A stretch of DNA of 64,000 bases, from positions 3,336-67,335 of the forward strand of contig JAEDCY010000009.1 in the NCBI GenBank assembly GCA_016293915.1, read 5' to 3'. This DNA comes from Treponema sp. Lineage in GTDB: Bacteria > Spirochaetota > Spirochaetia > Treponematales > Treponemataceae. A program made the translations under genes and the position numbers. Positions 8,601-18,022 of the stretch are shown piece by piece (position 1 is the first letter of the stretch; each line of letters begins with the position of its first letter). Below the pieces are notes generated by a model. The model saw only the letters and a list, made by a program, of their open reading frames with translations, was not told the origin of the DNA and ran no database searches.

Positions 8601-11600
8601 TATCAAGAACCTTTAACTCATATGTATAAACTGTATTATCTGTGTTTGAATCGAGACCTGTAATTTCCCAATAGTCATCACTTACTGATGGAATATTTGA
8701 AGTTTGGAGTGTACCATTTTTGTATACTTCATATTTCTGTATTCCAGACCGTTCCATACCGCTTGTAGAAACATTACCAGAGTTGTCACGTTTATCTGTA
8801 ACGTTAGAAAGATTTATCCAGATGCGGTCAATATAGTATGAAGTATTTGTAGACGTTTTACTATATGAAATAACACGGGTATCAGCGTCTTCTGTACCAG
8901 CATTATTATAAGGAATATCCATACCTGCAGTTGTTACGTTTTCTGTACCAGCTTTTAGATGATATTCAAGACCACCCGCAGCCTCAGGTGCCCACTGGTC
9001 GCGCTGGAGTTTTACAGTGTTCTCAGGTACATTAGAAATGTTACCAGCTGTATCTATTAAACGGAATTTGTATTCTGTTTTGCTTTCCGGAGCCGGGAAT
9101 GTGAGTCCACTTGTTGCAGCATAAGAAGAATCAAAATCTGTCCAGCCAGACGACCAGTCAGTCCAGCCGGTTGAATCACTATAAGATCTTCTCTTCCACT
9201 GATAGTGAGTTATATCTGCAGCGTTTGTCAAAGACCAGCCGATAAATGCATTTTCATTCTGAATATACTTAATTTCAAGTGTATCACCAGTAAATGTAGC
9301 CGCAGCAGCGCCAGCAGATGAACCAGACTTAATTGCAGGTGTAGATCCAAAATCTACTACTGGGGTATCATTATCATAAGTCCAGAGGTTATTACCGGCC
9401 GGACCGTTCAAAGGATATATACCCGAATCTTCTTCAGCTCCACGAGAAAGCTGAATTCCCAATTTTGTTCCAGAAACATTTGCAGGTAAGTCCACTGTAT
9501 ATTCTGGACCTGTACCTTCAAGTGTGATATCAGTTGCAGACAATACTACATCATCATCTGTTTCAAAGTTACCATCAGCACCTGCCGAAATAAATCTGCA
9601 AACTGTTGGATCATATGTAGTTGTAAAGGTAACTTTAGCAGCGCTTGTAGTGTAGTTGATTGCTGAAGCTCCTGAAGTACCAACCTTAATAGTATAAGGA
9701 GTTGCCGGAGCATCAGAAGAAAGATAGCTGGCATTTACATCAGCAGATGATGTATAGCTGAATCCATTTGTTGTGGCATTAACAATTGTCGGAGAATAAT
9801 TATTTTTGAAATGTACAAGGACCGGATTCTGACCGATAAGACCTGCTTTGTTTACAGGGTAGAAATATTTATCTGCCTTAGACTGCCATAAAACACTGGA
9901 ACTCAATTCCTTAGAATAGTCATAAGTCCAGCAGCTGTTTGTTGAATCCCACTTTACATCAGAAGAAACCTGGGTTGCTGTATAGAAATCAGATTCTGAA
10001 ACATTGAGAGGAGATTCTGACACAACCCAGCCCAGCATATCAGCCTGTACAGTATCTGTGTCTGTGTACAGACGTACAGTAATATCTGTTACACCCCATT
10101 TAGCAGTTAATTCAAGCTTTTGCCCACCAGGACCATATTCCGAAGCTGCTGTATTTCCTGTAAGTCCAAGATTTGGAGTTGATGGAGTCGATTTATTTAC
10201 TGCTACGGCTGCATTTCTTTTAAGCACAGGATGATTTTCCAGACGTACCCACTGTGTGCTTGCTCCATTGTTTAGTTCAATATTAGAAGTGTATGAATTT
10301 CCTGCATAGTCATAGATACTTGTAGAAGGAATTACTAACTTACCCGAAGCATCTGTATCTCTACCATTAAGAGAATATGTAACGGGTACAGAAGTTCTAT
10401 TTCCAAAACCGCTATAGGCCGGAGAATTAACACCATCACTATATACACCAGAACCAGAATCTGTAACCGTATAATTTACATAAGAATTATTACTATAGTA
10501 GTTTGTACCGCTAATAGTATTTATTTTGTTATAGGTCATTGAGGCCGCAGGAGTAACGGCTGGCGGAGTTTCATCAAAGAACCAGTATTCATTCTCACCG
10601 GAATTAGGAGCAGGAGCATCTTTTGAAACGATAAGACTTCCTGTAGATGAACGTCTTATCTGTCTGATTTCATAGTTACCTACAGTATCTTCAAGAATAA
10701 GGTAGAGCTTATAGCGACTTGGTTTTGCAAGGCCAGACTGATCATATTGAGGGAAATTATTCTGAACATAGAAAATCGGATAGCCTCCTGAATTTGCCTG
10801 CTTTACAAAACACCAGTCTGAAGAAGCAGGAGGAGGTGTGATTCCAGTTTTATAGGTAGCTCCATCATTGTTACCAAAGTAATCTCTGTCTGGAATACCT
10901 GTACCTGTCCACGCAATAATTCGACTCTTCATTGTATAAGTGAATGAAGAGTCTGCTGAATAAGTTGGGAACGATGGTTCGTTCTCTGCGCCTGTCGGGA
11001 ATCTGCAGCTTTCTGTCAAATGATGAGTTTTAAGTAAAACACTTCCTCTATAGAACATAACGTCATTTTGAGAACCATATTCACCTTCAATAATTTCTGA
11101 TGTACCATTAAGATGCAGTCCTTCACCTATCTCACCATAAACACCAACCTCATTATCCACTCTCCAATAAATACCATAACTGTCTGTTGAAGAAGCTCTT
11201 ACAAGTACCGAAGTTGAGTTTCCACAACCATCAAGCAGGTGAAGGATAATTGGGTCACTGCTTTCGTGTGGCAGATTAATTATTATAGTTCCATTTGAAT
11301 CTACAGATGTACTGATGCCGTTAAATGTATTAGATGCCCCCGAAGTATAGTCTTTCCACTCCGAGCTTCCTCTGGCAGTCGAAGAATTTGTTTTTGAAAC
11401 ATAGTATTTTTCTATTTTAGAACTTTTTGTAGTATTATCTTTTCGGCTGTAAGGACTTCCAGAAGTGTATGCTGGTGTTCCTCCGGCAACTGCTTCTTCT
11501 CCAGTTTCGACTGCATTACCACCAAGCTTTACCCTAATCTGATAATCATCATTTTTAATAACATAATTGTAATGCCCATATTCATCTATAGTAGTATTTC

Positions 11601-14600
11601 TGTGGATAAAAGCTCCATCCGGCTTGTAGAGAATTGTATAATCATAGAGGGCATTACACTCTGCTGCTGTAGCAAATGTATCATCTTCTACAAGATTATA
11701 GCTAATCGGAATAGACTGATTTCCAGCACTATCAAGGGCAATAGCTGTCCATACTCCGCTAAAGTTACCATAACAGCATGCATTATCTAAATAAGAGTTG
11801 TCACTAGAATTAATCCATCTTGTTATTTTGAAGTTTGTATCTGTAACATCTGAACCAATAGAAATATTTGATGCTCTGTAGAAGTAGAGGTCTTCCATTG
11901 CACCCGAGCCGGCAGCTGCTCCGCCATAGTAGCTTCCAAGAGCAACACCATAAGCAGTCGATGCATAAGCCGGATCTACAGAATGAGGATAAACGGTTGT
12001 GGCATCTACATTATTATGAGTGCGTGAATAAAGTCCCTTTCCGTTCCAGGCAGGAACAATTGTATCAAGTGTAATTGTATCGCTGGCACCTGTTGCTTCA
12101 AGGCCACAAATTGTTCTCGGTTTAATCGTTACGCTCTTTAAGCCGTCTCCGCTTGTAAGGGCAAGATTCTTAATTGCAAGTGCAGCTGATTCAAGAACTA
12201 AATGACCGCCACCAGCTGTTTTGAAGCTTGCAGTTTTTCCGTCGGCTGAGATATCAAAGAGAACCGGAGTTCCACCGCTCTTAAGGTAATTTCCGTCTGT
12301 ATCAATCTTACTTGCATCGCTCAAATATGTATCTGCAAGAGGAAGATCAGGATATGTTGCATCTGTATAGATTTCTGTACTTGAAGTGAATGTTGCATCT
12401 CCTGAGATAGTAAGAGAAAGTATACCAGAGATTGCTTTATCTAAATCAAGTGAAATATTTGCATTTACTGAACCTTCATTTGTAAATTCAGCTTCTGCCT
12501 GAACAAAATGGTTTGAAGTATCTTTATCTGCCTGGCGATCTTTCAAAACTAAGCCGGATGCAGAAGGTGCTCCTGAATCATATTTGAAGCTTGAAATAAC
12601 AGGAAGTCCAGGATTTGCAAGGTTCAGCGAGCCTTCGTTACTGCTGATAGTAGAAAACTCTGCTGATTCATTTCTTGCAGCATCACGAATTAATAACTTG
12701 ATTGTAGAATCAGTTCCTTCTGTAGCAAGCTGTACGTTGGTGATTTTTGCTATAATCTGGCCTGTACCTGCAAAGTAATCCTTTGCCGCATTGGCAGTAT
12801 TAACTTCAAGGTTAGTCGCACTGTTTACCGTTGCCGGAACCTGAGTAAGGGCTCCTGTCGAAGGATCATATTTATAAATTGCAGAACTTCCTGTAAGCTG
12901 TACTGTAGAGCCTGAAAAGTCGAATACCTTTGCACCGGAAGATTTTTCTGTAAAGGTAACGTAAACATCAGTTGTTGACTGAGAGCCCTGCCAGTATTCA
13001 GTTGTTGAGCCACCGAATCTTTGTGTAGCCTTAAGGTCTGGAACATAAATCTGATTGATTACAGGAGCAACAGAGTCGATGCTGATTACTGCACTCTGTG
13101 CCGCAGAACTTTCATGTCTGCCGTCTGCTGCTGCAGCATCCTTAACAATTACATTAATGTCGTAAGTACCTTCTGCCAGAGAATCAGAAAGTTTAAGTCC
13201 CTTAATAGTTACATTTCCTTCAATACTTGATGGCGTTGCAAATACAATAGTCTTATTTGAATCAATTGTATAATGAGTACCCCTTTCAAGAACCAACCCC
13301 GATTTAGAAATCTCGAGAGAAGGATCAGCAAGAGGAGTTGCATAATCTGCACCATTATTAAATCTAACCTTAAGTTCAATAGACTTGAGACCAGATATTT
13401 CTTCTGTAATCGGTATATAAAGAGTCTGATTTGCAAGAACTGTATCTGAAACAGCAGAACTTACATGTCCAGGATCTGCAAGAATATATGGATTACCAAC
13501 CGAAGGCGCCGTACCATCATACTTGAATGCAGGAATAGTTGATGAACCAGAAACATTACCAAGATAATCCATAAGTGCATAAGTATATGTAATTGCACCC
13601 TGCCCTGATGGCTGAGGGAATGAAGCATAATCATTTGTAACAGGTTGCCAGCCAGCGTTACTGCTGCCAGTTTCATTAATCCATGAACCATTATCTGTAG
13701 GCTTAATTATCCACTTAAGAGAATCATGTGGAGAACGGAGTCTTGGATGTCCAGAATCTGCAATAGAAGATACATCACCCTTAATCTTGAAGTTATTGAA
13801 TGTAGTTTCGTTGAACCAGCCGTCAGAAGTTATATGGCTTGCAGAACTGCTGTCATAACTTACATAACTGCTGTTAGCGGCTGCATCCGGTGCTGTTGTA
13901 TCCTTAATTACAAAGAGAGAAGACCAGGCGTTACCGTACTCTCCAGAATATGCACCGCCATCTGTAAATCCGCTGTTCTGAACCATATCTACGGCAGCAA
14001 CATCAATTCGGATTAATCCATCCGGCAGATCAGACAAATCGAAGTCAAGGAGACAGCCCTTATCTGTTGCAAAGTCGTTATCTGTACCAGGAATATTAGC
14101 ATTAATAGCTTCGATAATAGATTTATATGCCCCCTGTACACTTGTTGCAAGGTTAGTCTGAGGCACGTAGTTGCTTGACTTAAACTTGAATACCTGTCCG
14201 GCTTCCGGATCAATTTCTGCATAAGAGAAGCTTGAAGGAGAACCATCTGAATTGTACATATGGTAAGCGCGCATACCAACCATTACAACATCAGTTTCAA
14301 TACCAGTCTGGCTCTGACCTTCTCCAGAACCGGCAACATCTTCTGCGAATACACGGAGAACAAGATTATTCTTTATAAGATAACCTGGTGTCTGACCAAT
14401 TGTAACGAATGGATTGAAGAAGTCAGAATCAATATTATCCACAGGAGCATCAGCAGCACCTTCCAGAGTCATCTTTGTTCCGGCACCTACGTTATTGATT
14501 GTTCCGGCATCTTTGTAAACACCCTGGAAGAGGTTGAAGCTAGAAGCATCACGACCGGCAGTAAGCTGAGTAATACGAGGAGCAAGGGTATCTTTGTTAC

Positions 14601-15462
14601 TACCTACAGAGAAGGTGATTTTATCGTCATCGGTCATGTTAAAGCCGTAAATATCTTTTACATCTTTTGAAACCGTAATGTTTACAGAAGACTGAGAAGC
14701 GTATCCTTCAGAAATATGGTCCTGATCAAACTTAAGGGTAATCATCTTTTTGTTTTTACTGAATATCGGCGGTTCAAAATAATCTGTAATATCTTCACTA
14801 TTAATTTCGATATCACCGTCGGCAGTAAAGGACTGGGTACCCTGTGTAATCATGATTTTATCAAACTGACCTGCTTCGTTCTTAAAGGATTCTATGTCCA
14901 TTGGTTTTGTAAAGTTGATTCGAACGGCAATATTACGTACTACACCACTACTACCCTTTGAAGGAATTGTAAGAGAAACTGCAGGGCGCATTGCTACAAT
15001 TGGAACAAGAAAGATGTTGTTTTGTGTAACATTAATTGTAACTGTTGTTGTTGGACTTTTTGGATCATCAAAAATAACAAGAGGACTTGGAATTTCGTTT
15101 GGCAAAATTCTTTCATTGTAATCGTCATCATCAATAAAATATAAATCCTTATTTTTGCTCTGATTATCGCCGGTAGCAACAAAGTCTGTTGTAAAGGCGG
15201 CCCAGCGAACAAAGCCATATTCAGTTTCTGTAGTTGCCGAAACTACATGAGGAATTCCTACCTTAAAGATTGCAGCGCCGTCCGGGTCTGTTTTTCCCTG
15301 ACGAGTTAAAGCGTATCGCACGTATACACTTATTTGAGGTGCGTTCGCAACTTTTACAGCGTCTTCAATTTCCGTGTAAAAGTTATCATCCTGCATCCAG
15401 TTATCGCAAGCTGTAAATAATAAAATGATTGCTGATAAGAAAATTAAAAAATACTTTCTCAT
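5602..15462 (-). CDS. Giant Ig-repeat lipoprotein (3286 residues) with C-terminal membrane segment
   Basis: A very long exported protein. The N-terminus is a lipoprotein signal with lipobox LFTAC (Cys19). The body is a string of roughly 100-residue beta-rich Ig-like modules: recurring 'D-x-x-A-P' or 'D-T-x-A-P' starts, 'Y-x-Y-x-x-x-D-x-x-G-N' ends, and many 'AGN', 'VGN' and 'LGN' turns. Near residue 3090 a Gly run leads into a Lys/Thr/Val-rich low-complexity region, a 20-residue hydrophobic segment and a FKGRKK tail. Having both a lipid anchor and a C-terminal membrane segment is unusual. The tail also contains a degenerate in-frame family A repeat (5740-5764). The stop of the upstream gene abuts its ATG (TAA-ATG) with AGAGGAATCTAA as ribosome site, so the two are translationally coupled. 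Likely an adhesin or surface scaffold; the substrate cannot be told. Confidence 0.85.
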   Translation of the reverse strand: MRKYFLIFLSAIILLFTACDNWMQDDNFYTEIEDAVKVANAPQISVYVRYALTRQGKTDPDGAAIFKVGIPHVVSATTETEYGFVRWAAFTTDFVATGDNQSKNKDLYFIDDDDYNERILPNEIPSPLVIFDDPKSPTTTVTINVTQNNIFLVPIVAMRPAVSLTIPSKGSSGVVRNIAVRINFTKPMDIESFKNEAGQFDKIMITQGTQSFTADGDIEINSEDITDYFEPPIFSKNKKMITLKFDQDHISEGYASQSSVNITVSKDVKDIYGFNMTDDDKITFSVGSNKDTLAPRITQLTAGRDASSFNLFQGVYKDAGTINNVGAGTKMTLEGAADAPVDNIDSDFFNPFVTIGQTPGYLIKNNLVLRVFAEDVAGSGEGQSQTGIETDVVMVGMRAYHMYNSDGSPSSFSYAEIDPEAGQVFKFKSSNYVPQTNLATSVQGAYKSIIEAINANIPGTDNDFATDKGCLLDFDLSDLPDGLIRIDVAAVDMVQNSGFTDGGAYSGEYGNAWSSLFVIKDTTAPDAAANSSYVSYDSSSASHITSDGWFNETTFNNFKIKGDVSSIADSGHPRLRSPHDSLKWIIKPTDNGSWINETGSSNAGWQPVTNDYASFPQPSGQGAITYTYALMDYLGNVSGSSTIPAFKYDGTAPSVGNPYILADPGHVSSAVSDTVLANQTLYIPITEEISGLKSIELKVRFNNGADYATPLADPSLEISKSGLVLERGTHYTIDSNKTIVFATPSSIEGNVTIKGLKLSDSLAEGTYDINVIVKDAAAADGRHESSAAQSAVISIDSVAPVINQIYVPDLKATQRFGGSTTEYWQGSQSTTDVYVTFTEKSSGAKVFDFSGSTVQLTGSSAIYKYDPSTGALTQVPATVNSATNLEVNTANAAKDYFAGTGQIIAKITNVQLATEGTDSTIKLLIRDAARNESAEFSTISSNEGSLNLANPGLPVISSFKYDSGAPSASGLVLKDRQADKDTSNHFVQAEAEFTNEGSVNANISLDLDKAISGILSLTISGDATFTSSTEIYTDATYPDLPLADTYLSDASKIDTDGNYLKSGGTPVLFDISADGKTASFKTAGGGHLVLESAALAIKNLALTSGDGLKSVTIKPRTICGLEATGASDTITLDTIVPAWNGKGLYSRTHNNVDATTVYPHSVDPAYASTAYGVALGSYYGGAAAGSGAMEDLYFYRASNISIGSDVTDTNFKITRWINSSDNSYLDNACCYGNFSGVWTAIALDSAGNQSIPISYNLVEDDTFATAAECNALYDYTILYKPDGAFIHRNTTIDEYGHYNYVIKNDDYQIRVKLGGNAVETGEEAVAGGTPAYTSGSPYSRKDNTTKSSKIEKYYVSKTNSSTARGSSEWKDYTSGASNTFNGISTSVDSNGTIIINLPHESSDPIILHLLDGCGNSTSVLVRASSTDSYGIYWRVDNEVGVYGEIGEGLHLNGTSEIIEGEYGSQNDVMFYRGSVLLKTHHLTESCRFPTGAENEPSFPTYSADSSFTYTMKSRIIAWTGTGIPDRDYFGNNDGATYKTGITPPPASSDWCFVKQANSGGYPIFYVQNNFPQYDQSGLAKPSRYKLYLILEDTVGNYEIRQIRRSSTGSLIVSKDAPAPNSGENEYWFFDETPPAVTPAASMTYNKINTISGTNYYSNNSYVNYTVTDSGSGVYSDGVNSPAYSGFGNRTSVPVTYSLNGRDTDASGKLVIPSTSIYDYAGNSYTSNIELNNGASTQWVRLENHPVLKRNAAVAVNKSTPSTPNLGLTGNTAASEYGPGGQKLELTAKWGVTDITVRLYTDTDTVQADMLGWVVSESPLNVSESDFYTATQVSSDVKWDSTNSCWTYDYSKELSSSVLWQSKADKYFYPVNKAGLIGQNPVLVHFKNNYSPTIVNATTNGFSYTSSADVNASYLSSDAPATPYTIKVGTSGASAINYTTSAAKVTFTTTYDPTVCRFISAGADGNFETDDDVVLSATDITLEGTGPEYTVDLPANVSGTKLGIQLSRGAEEDSGIYPLNGPAGNNLWTYDNDTPVVDFGSTPAIKSGSSAGAAAATFTGDTLEIKYIQNENAFIGWSLTNAADITHYQWKRRSYSDSTGWTDWSSGWTDFDSSYAATSGLTFPAPESKTEYKFRLIDTAGNISNVPENTVKLQRDQWAPEAAGGLEYHLKAGTENVTTAGMDIPYNNAGTEDADTRVISYSKTSTNTSYYIDRIWINLSNVTDKRDNSGNVSTSGMERSGIQKYEVYKNGTLQTSNIPSVSDDYWEITGLDSNTDNTVYTYELKVLDNLGQTKTLKTFRTNADGTAPDLALKTGSGLVQKAADESGSGAVDCDAKDASGATDNGIYYLNTDYAIINLTKTATDIYKYQVSINGGAWTELTPVVDTTGATHSVKYIFATPETATSYQFRAIDGVGNDSAPTSAITIRKDAAAPSGADNNVGWAFYKNNGSTPIASTYYDITNDGTESKSITYNGNQMNKFELDLSAIAGASEISGIRRYWLTTDDGTPETSIGNTNFDATNKKWKFAIADSGSTQVIYKIRAEDWAGNFTEYREFKLTPDVESPAISFASTDKVPGAVEIDIRGTTVYFFNAESTNAVINLSSDSTDIKEYKVIIDGTESTITTESGLSTSPLSYTFAANTLTSQKVFSFKVIDKVGNSTTTTDSVTLVQDAEAPALASGVAALTLAVLKADGSDALRVSASDKIANYIRTDSADEVTSTITYNPDVVKTIAFNNLENELSEYNTSATASGFEKLYYKTADGELQPMGGTGFNEITLGSKWNDTYYIYAKDKAGNQSEVLKTLVLTADSTAEINSNYVTTDSSVNKLHSYTAVNASGAGIDTIPWARTKKIGEYSKANIFTSGTKIMYAKTDLPGIVQYMLVRRNNTGDYDATASGEWLDVSDGTADNSGSNFIFSLPDIKTANTRLAFFFRDAVGNQSGPYYLGNKSDSGIQWWMTTADLTSDNITIPTPTYNSGAASGWSGSQDYTVTVHLPAGTVIHSVFLGPKPSEANTGVVLSTSLNLFTFSGYGTGTAYTAVKETYSNEGYLILPSSEGSETGEITIGVYPHSNITTWSEPVIKFNGANIDAEGVSKQIFTDPNAGGGGGGSPDPNVNGLGGKGRIFGRATVSTSGSSESEIQKDFAGSRVIQFFSDVFSANEEDTVAVNNSIEEKPVKAKAKKTSKTKKAKTVQTAKTVENVDTVQNSVAVEQTAAVAEPASSDVELTSVVNEPTSVVVSTDLTTDDATLKPADTENEEKSSSKNAVIVVMLVALSGVGGAWFAFKGRKK
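5740..5764 (-). repeat. Degenerate family A palindrome inside giant lipoprotein gene
   Basis: GGTGGTT...GAAACCACC arms with a changed centre; in the coding frame it gives VVVSTDLTTD, close to the VVSTSSTT peptide of other copies. Confidence 0.6.
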
Positions 15463-17934
15463 TTAGATTCCTCTTCTCTGTTTTCTCTTTTTTCTATTAA
15501 TAATGATTCCTGCAGCCATTGCTGCAGTGATTGTTACTGATGAAATAATTATGATATTGCGGGTAGGCACGGTGGTTGAGCTTGTCGAAACCACCTTCTC
15601 CATTTCTGCTAACAAACTATCGTTAGTTTCGAAAGTGTAGTCGGTGTCTGATACAACAGGTGCGGCTGGTTCGATGTTTGTTTTGTTTACGTCTGCGGTG
15701 GTTGAAATTGTTCTCTCGGAGATTGAACTTGTACCCTCGGTGGTTGAGCCTGTCGAAACCACCTTTTCCATTTCTGCTAACAAACCATCGGTAGTTTCGA
15801 AAGTATAGTCGTTGTCAGTAGGAATTGCGACCTTTGTTGCTGGTGCCGGTTCATCTGCGGTGGTTTCGACAAGCTCAACCACCGTAAGCTCCGGCTCATA
15901 TACAGTAAGTTCTGGCGCAGCCTCAGTGATTTCTGTCTCAACCCCAGTGATTTCTGGCGCAGCCTCAGTATTTTCAGACTGCTTTACAGGAACATCTGTC
16001 TGCAAAGTTGCAATGGCAAAATCAAGTGGAATCAGATTTTCAATGAGTTCATCTTCAAAGTCAAAGTCAAAATCAAAATCATCATCGTCGTCGCCATCTC
16101 CAGCCTTTCCATCAGGATCTTTTTCTGAAGTTTCTTCTCTTACTCCAGGCGGCACAAGGGCCACAGCCTTATTTCCAAGTGCCAGAATATCATTAAGAGA
16201 CTTTTCAGAAAGTGGATTTCCTTTTATTACAACCTGAGTTTCTTCCTCATCATCTTCATTCAAAATTACAAACTGATACTGCTGATTAAGAGGAGTATTT
16301 CTAAGTTCACCGCGCTTCCATTCATCAAGGCCTCTCTGGAAGGCAACTGTAATTATTTCACTTTCCGGAATATTAAAGAATGCACTTGCGCCTGGAACAC
16401 TTATAGGCTGGTAGATTTTCCAGCAATCATGCATCTTGTAAAGGGCAGCGGCCCCCTTCGCCTCTGCCGCATTCCATTCACGAGCGCCATAGCGGCAGGC
16501 TCTGTAAAATCCTTCGTCTGAAAGAGTGATTTCCAGAGGCATCCAGACTTTGCCGTCATCAACAATATATTCAGATCTGTTTTTAAAAATCGTCTTAGCC
16601 TGTTCCGGCGTAAGTCCAGAATCAAAAGCCATAAAAATATGACCCGGTACAGTTATAAAGGCAGTATCAATTCCAACAGCTTCAAAAAGCGAACACACAA
16701 GAATTGAAAGGTCGTCACAGTCGCCTCCGCGGTACATAAGAGTCTGGTAAGGAAACTGCAAAAAGTCGATGGAAGAAGTTCCAACGTTATCTTCAAAAGC
16801 AGAGCTTGGGTCTACAACATAGTTCAAACCAAACTCATTCAAAGCCTGAAAAATACCAATTGCATACTGAATGTTTACAGGAACATCTATGCAAAGGTTA
16901 TCACGGACAATACTTGCCGTATATTTTGCAAACTGCATGGCAGCAGGGTCTTTAGAAGAAACAAAAACTGCGGCACGGCGGTCATCATCCCAGGACATAT
17001 TGTTACGTCCATAAACCGGAACATCAAGTGCATAACTCTGAGAAAGTTTTTTCCCAAGACGCGAATAGTTTACAATGATGTAACTGCTTGTATCAGTTTT
17101 TTCACGCAGCTCAAGCATCTGCTCATTAAAGAATGCATACAAATCAACACTTACAGTTTCATCACATTTAATTCGTTTAAAAGTTGCACACTCTTTTGCA
17201 TGAGCCATATACTGAGGCTGAAAGAAGCTTACCGTTACATCGGTGATTGAAGAATCTTCTTTGTTTGTAATTTCAATTTTTCCAAAGGAATTATTTTCAT
17301 ACCAGGAATAAAGAACCGGAAAAACCGGATTAAGTTCCGTAAGACCAATCTGAAGCTTTGTTTTTTTATTAATAATTTCTGAAATGTTAAAAGTTAAACC
17401 TGGAGCAAGCCCTGCATTAATCATCATCAATGGAGAAGGCTTACCCGAATAATGTCTTGCTGTTGCAGTGACATCAGCATAAATCGAAGGACTAATTTTA
17501 TAAGTAAAAGTCAGAGAACCGCCGGCTGTAATACCGGAAGCACTTGATGTTGCTTTTGCATTATACAAACCTGCATCAATATTTAAATCAAGAGCAAGGC
17601 GGTCTGCAAAATCAAGATGAAAACCTGTTCCCAGTTCACCCTGCAAAATTGAAACTGGAGAAACTCCCGGCAGAGCCATAGAAAGATATTCACCCTGAGC
17701 ATAAAGATTCAAAAACCTTATAGGACGGTAAGTAGCTTTAAGCCCCCCTCCAATTCCATACTGCATATTATGAGCTTCACCAATCGGCTTAGTTAAGTCA
17801 GCATAAACGCTTACTAAAAATTCACCACCAGCAACCACAGGAACAGAAGAAATACACAAACCTGCACACATTGCGAGTGTCTTTTTAGAGAACATTCGTT
17901 TTTTCCTAAGCCGTCTGGCACATTTACCCGACAC
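15463..17934 (-). CDS. Exported transglutaminase-like protein with barrel-like N-terminus and C-terminal membrane anchor
   Basis: An 823-residue protein. After a signal peptide ending near VVAG, about 180 residues look like a small outer-membrane beta-sheet domain. A linker of beta strands follows, then a transglutaminase-like core: YRGGDCDDLSIL with the catalytic Cys near residue 406, and PGHIFMAFD with His about 27 residues later. Then comes an acidic Asp/Phe run (about 620-635), a Glu/Thr/Pro-rich region with a 26-residue direct repeat (DYTFET...LLAEMEKVVST) that includes family A palindromes, a membrane segment (about 790-812) and the tail RKKRKQRR. The GTG start is preceded by AGGAG at five bases; an alternative ATG at 17895 also has AGGA. 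It forms an operon with the genes at 18.0-19.9 kb and 5.6-15.5 kb. Function inferred only: peptide-bond or cross-link chemistry in the envelope. Confidence 0.75.
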   Translation of the reverse strand: MSGKCARRLRKKRMFSKKTLAMCAGLCISSVPVVAGGEFLVSVYADLTKPIGEAHNMQYGIGGGLKATYRPIRFLNLYAQGEYLSMALPGVSPVSILQGELGTGFHLDFADRLALDLNIDAGLYNAKATSSASGITAGGSLTFTYKISPSIYADVTATARHYSGKPSPLMMINAGLAPGLTFNISEIINKKTKLQIGLTELNPVFPVLYSWYENNSFGKIEITNKEDSSITDVTVSFFQPQYMAHAKECATFKRIKCDETVSVDLYAFFNEQMLELREKTDTSSYIIVNYSRLGKKLSQSYALDVPVYGRNNMSWDDDRRAAVFVSSKDPAAMQFAKYTASIVRDNLCIDVPVNIQYAIGIFQALNEFGLNYVVDPSSAFEDNVGTSSIDFLQFPYQTLMYRGGDCDDLSILVCSLFEAVGIDTAFITVPGHIFMAFDSGLTPEQAKTIFKNRSEYIVDDGKVWMPLEITLSDEGFYRACRYGAREWNAAEAKGAAALYKMHDCWKIYQPISVPGASAFFNIPESEIITVAFQRGLDEWKRGELRNTPLNQQYQFVILNEDDEEETQVVIKGNPLSEKSLNDILALGNKAVALVPPGVREETSEKDPDGKAGDGDDDDDFDFDFDFEDELIENLIPLDFAIATLQTDVPVKQSENTEAAPEITGVETEITEAAPELTVYEPELTVVELVETTADEPAPATKVAIPTDNDYTFETTDGLLAEMEKVVSTGSTTEGTSSISERTISTTADVNKTNIEPAAPVVSDTDYTFETNDSLLAEMEKVVSTSSTTVPTRNIIIISSVTITAAMAAGIIINRKKRKQRRGI
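15571..15595. repeat. Family A palindrome, in-frame (VVSTSSTT)
   Basis: A 25-bp copy with intact arms GGTGGTTGA / GAAACCACC within the coding sequence of the transglutaminase-like protein. Confidence 0.85.
15739..15763. repeat. Family A palindrome, in-frame (VVSTGSTT)
   Basis: A 25-bp copy with one base changed in the centre. It lies in the second copy of the 26-residue intragenic direct repeat, so element and flank were duplicated together. Confidence 0.85.
15859..15883. repeat. Family A palindrome, in-frame, opposite orientation (VVELVETT)
   Basis: The same 25-bp palindrome inserted in the other orientation, so the peptide read is VVELVETT, not VVSTSSTT. Both orientations are free of stop codons in this frame. 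Confidence 0.85.
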
Positions 17935-17943
17935 GATATCTCC

Positions 17944-18014
17944 TAGTCATATTGAACTTGTTTCAGCATCTTTTGATATCTTTTTATAGATTCTGAAACG
18001 AGTTCAGCATGACC
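17944..18014. repeat. Inverted pair of short GTTCAGCATGA repeats
   Basis: TTGAACTTGTTTCAGCATC at the left and GATTCTGAAACGAGTTCAGCATGA at the right form an inverted pair in the 88-bp gap between the two transglutaminase-like genes. The same sequence ends family B elements. Confidence 0.6.
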
Positions 18015-18022
18015 ATCATTTT

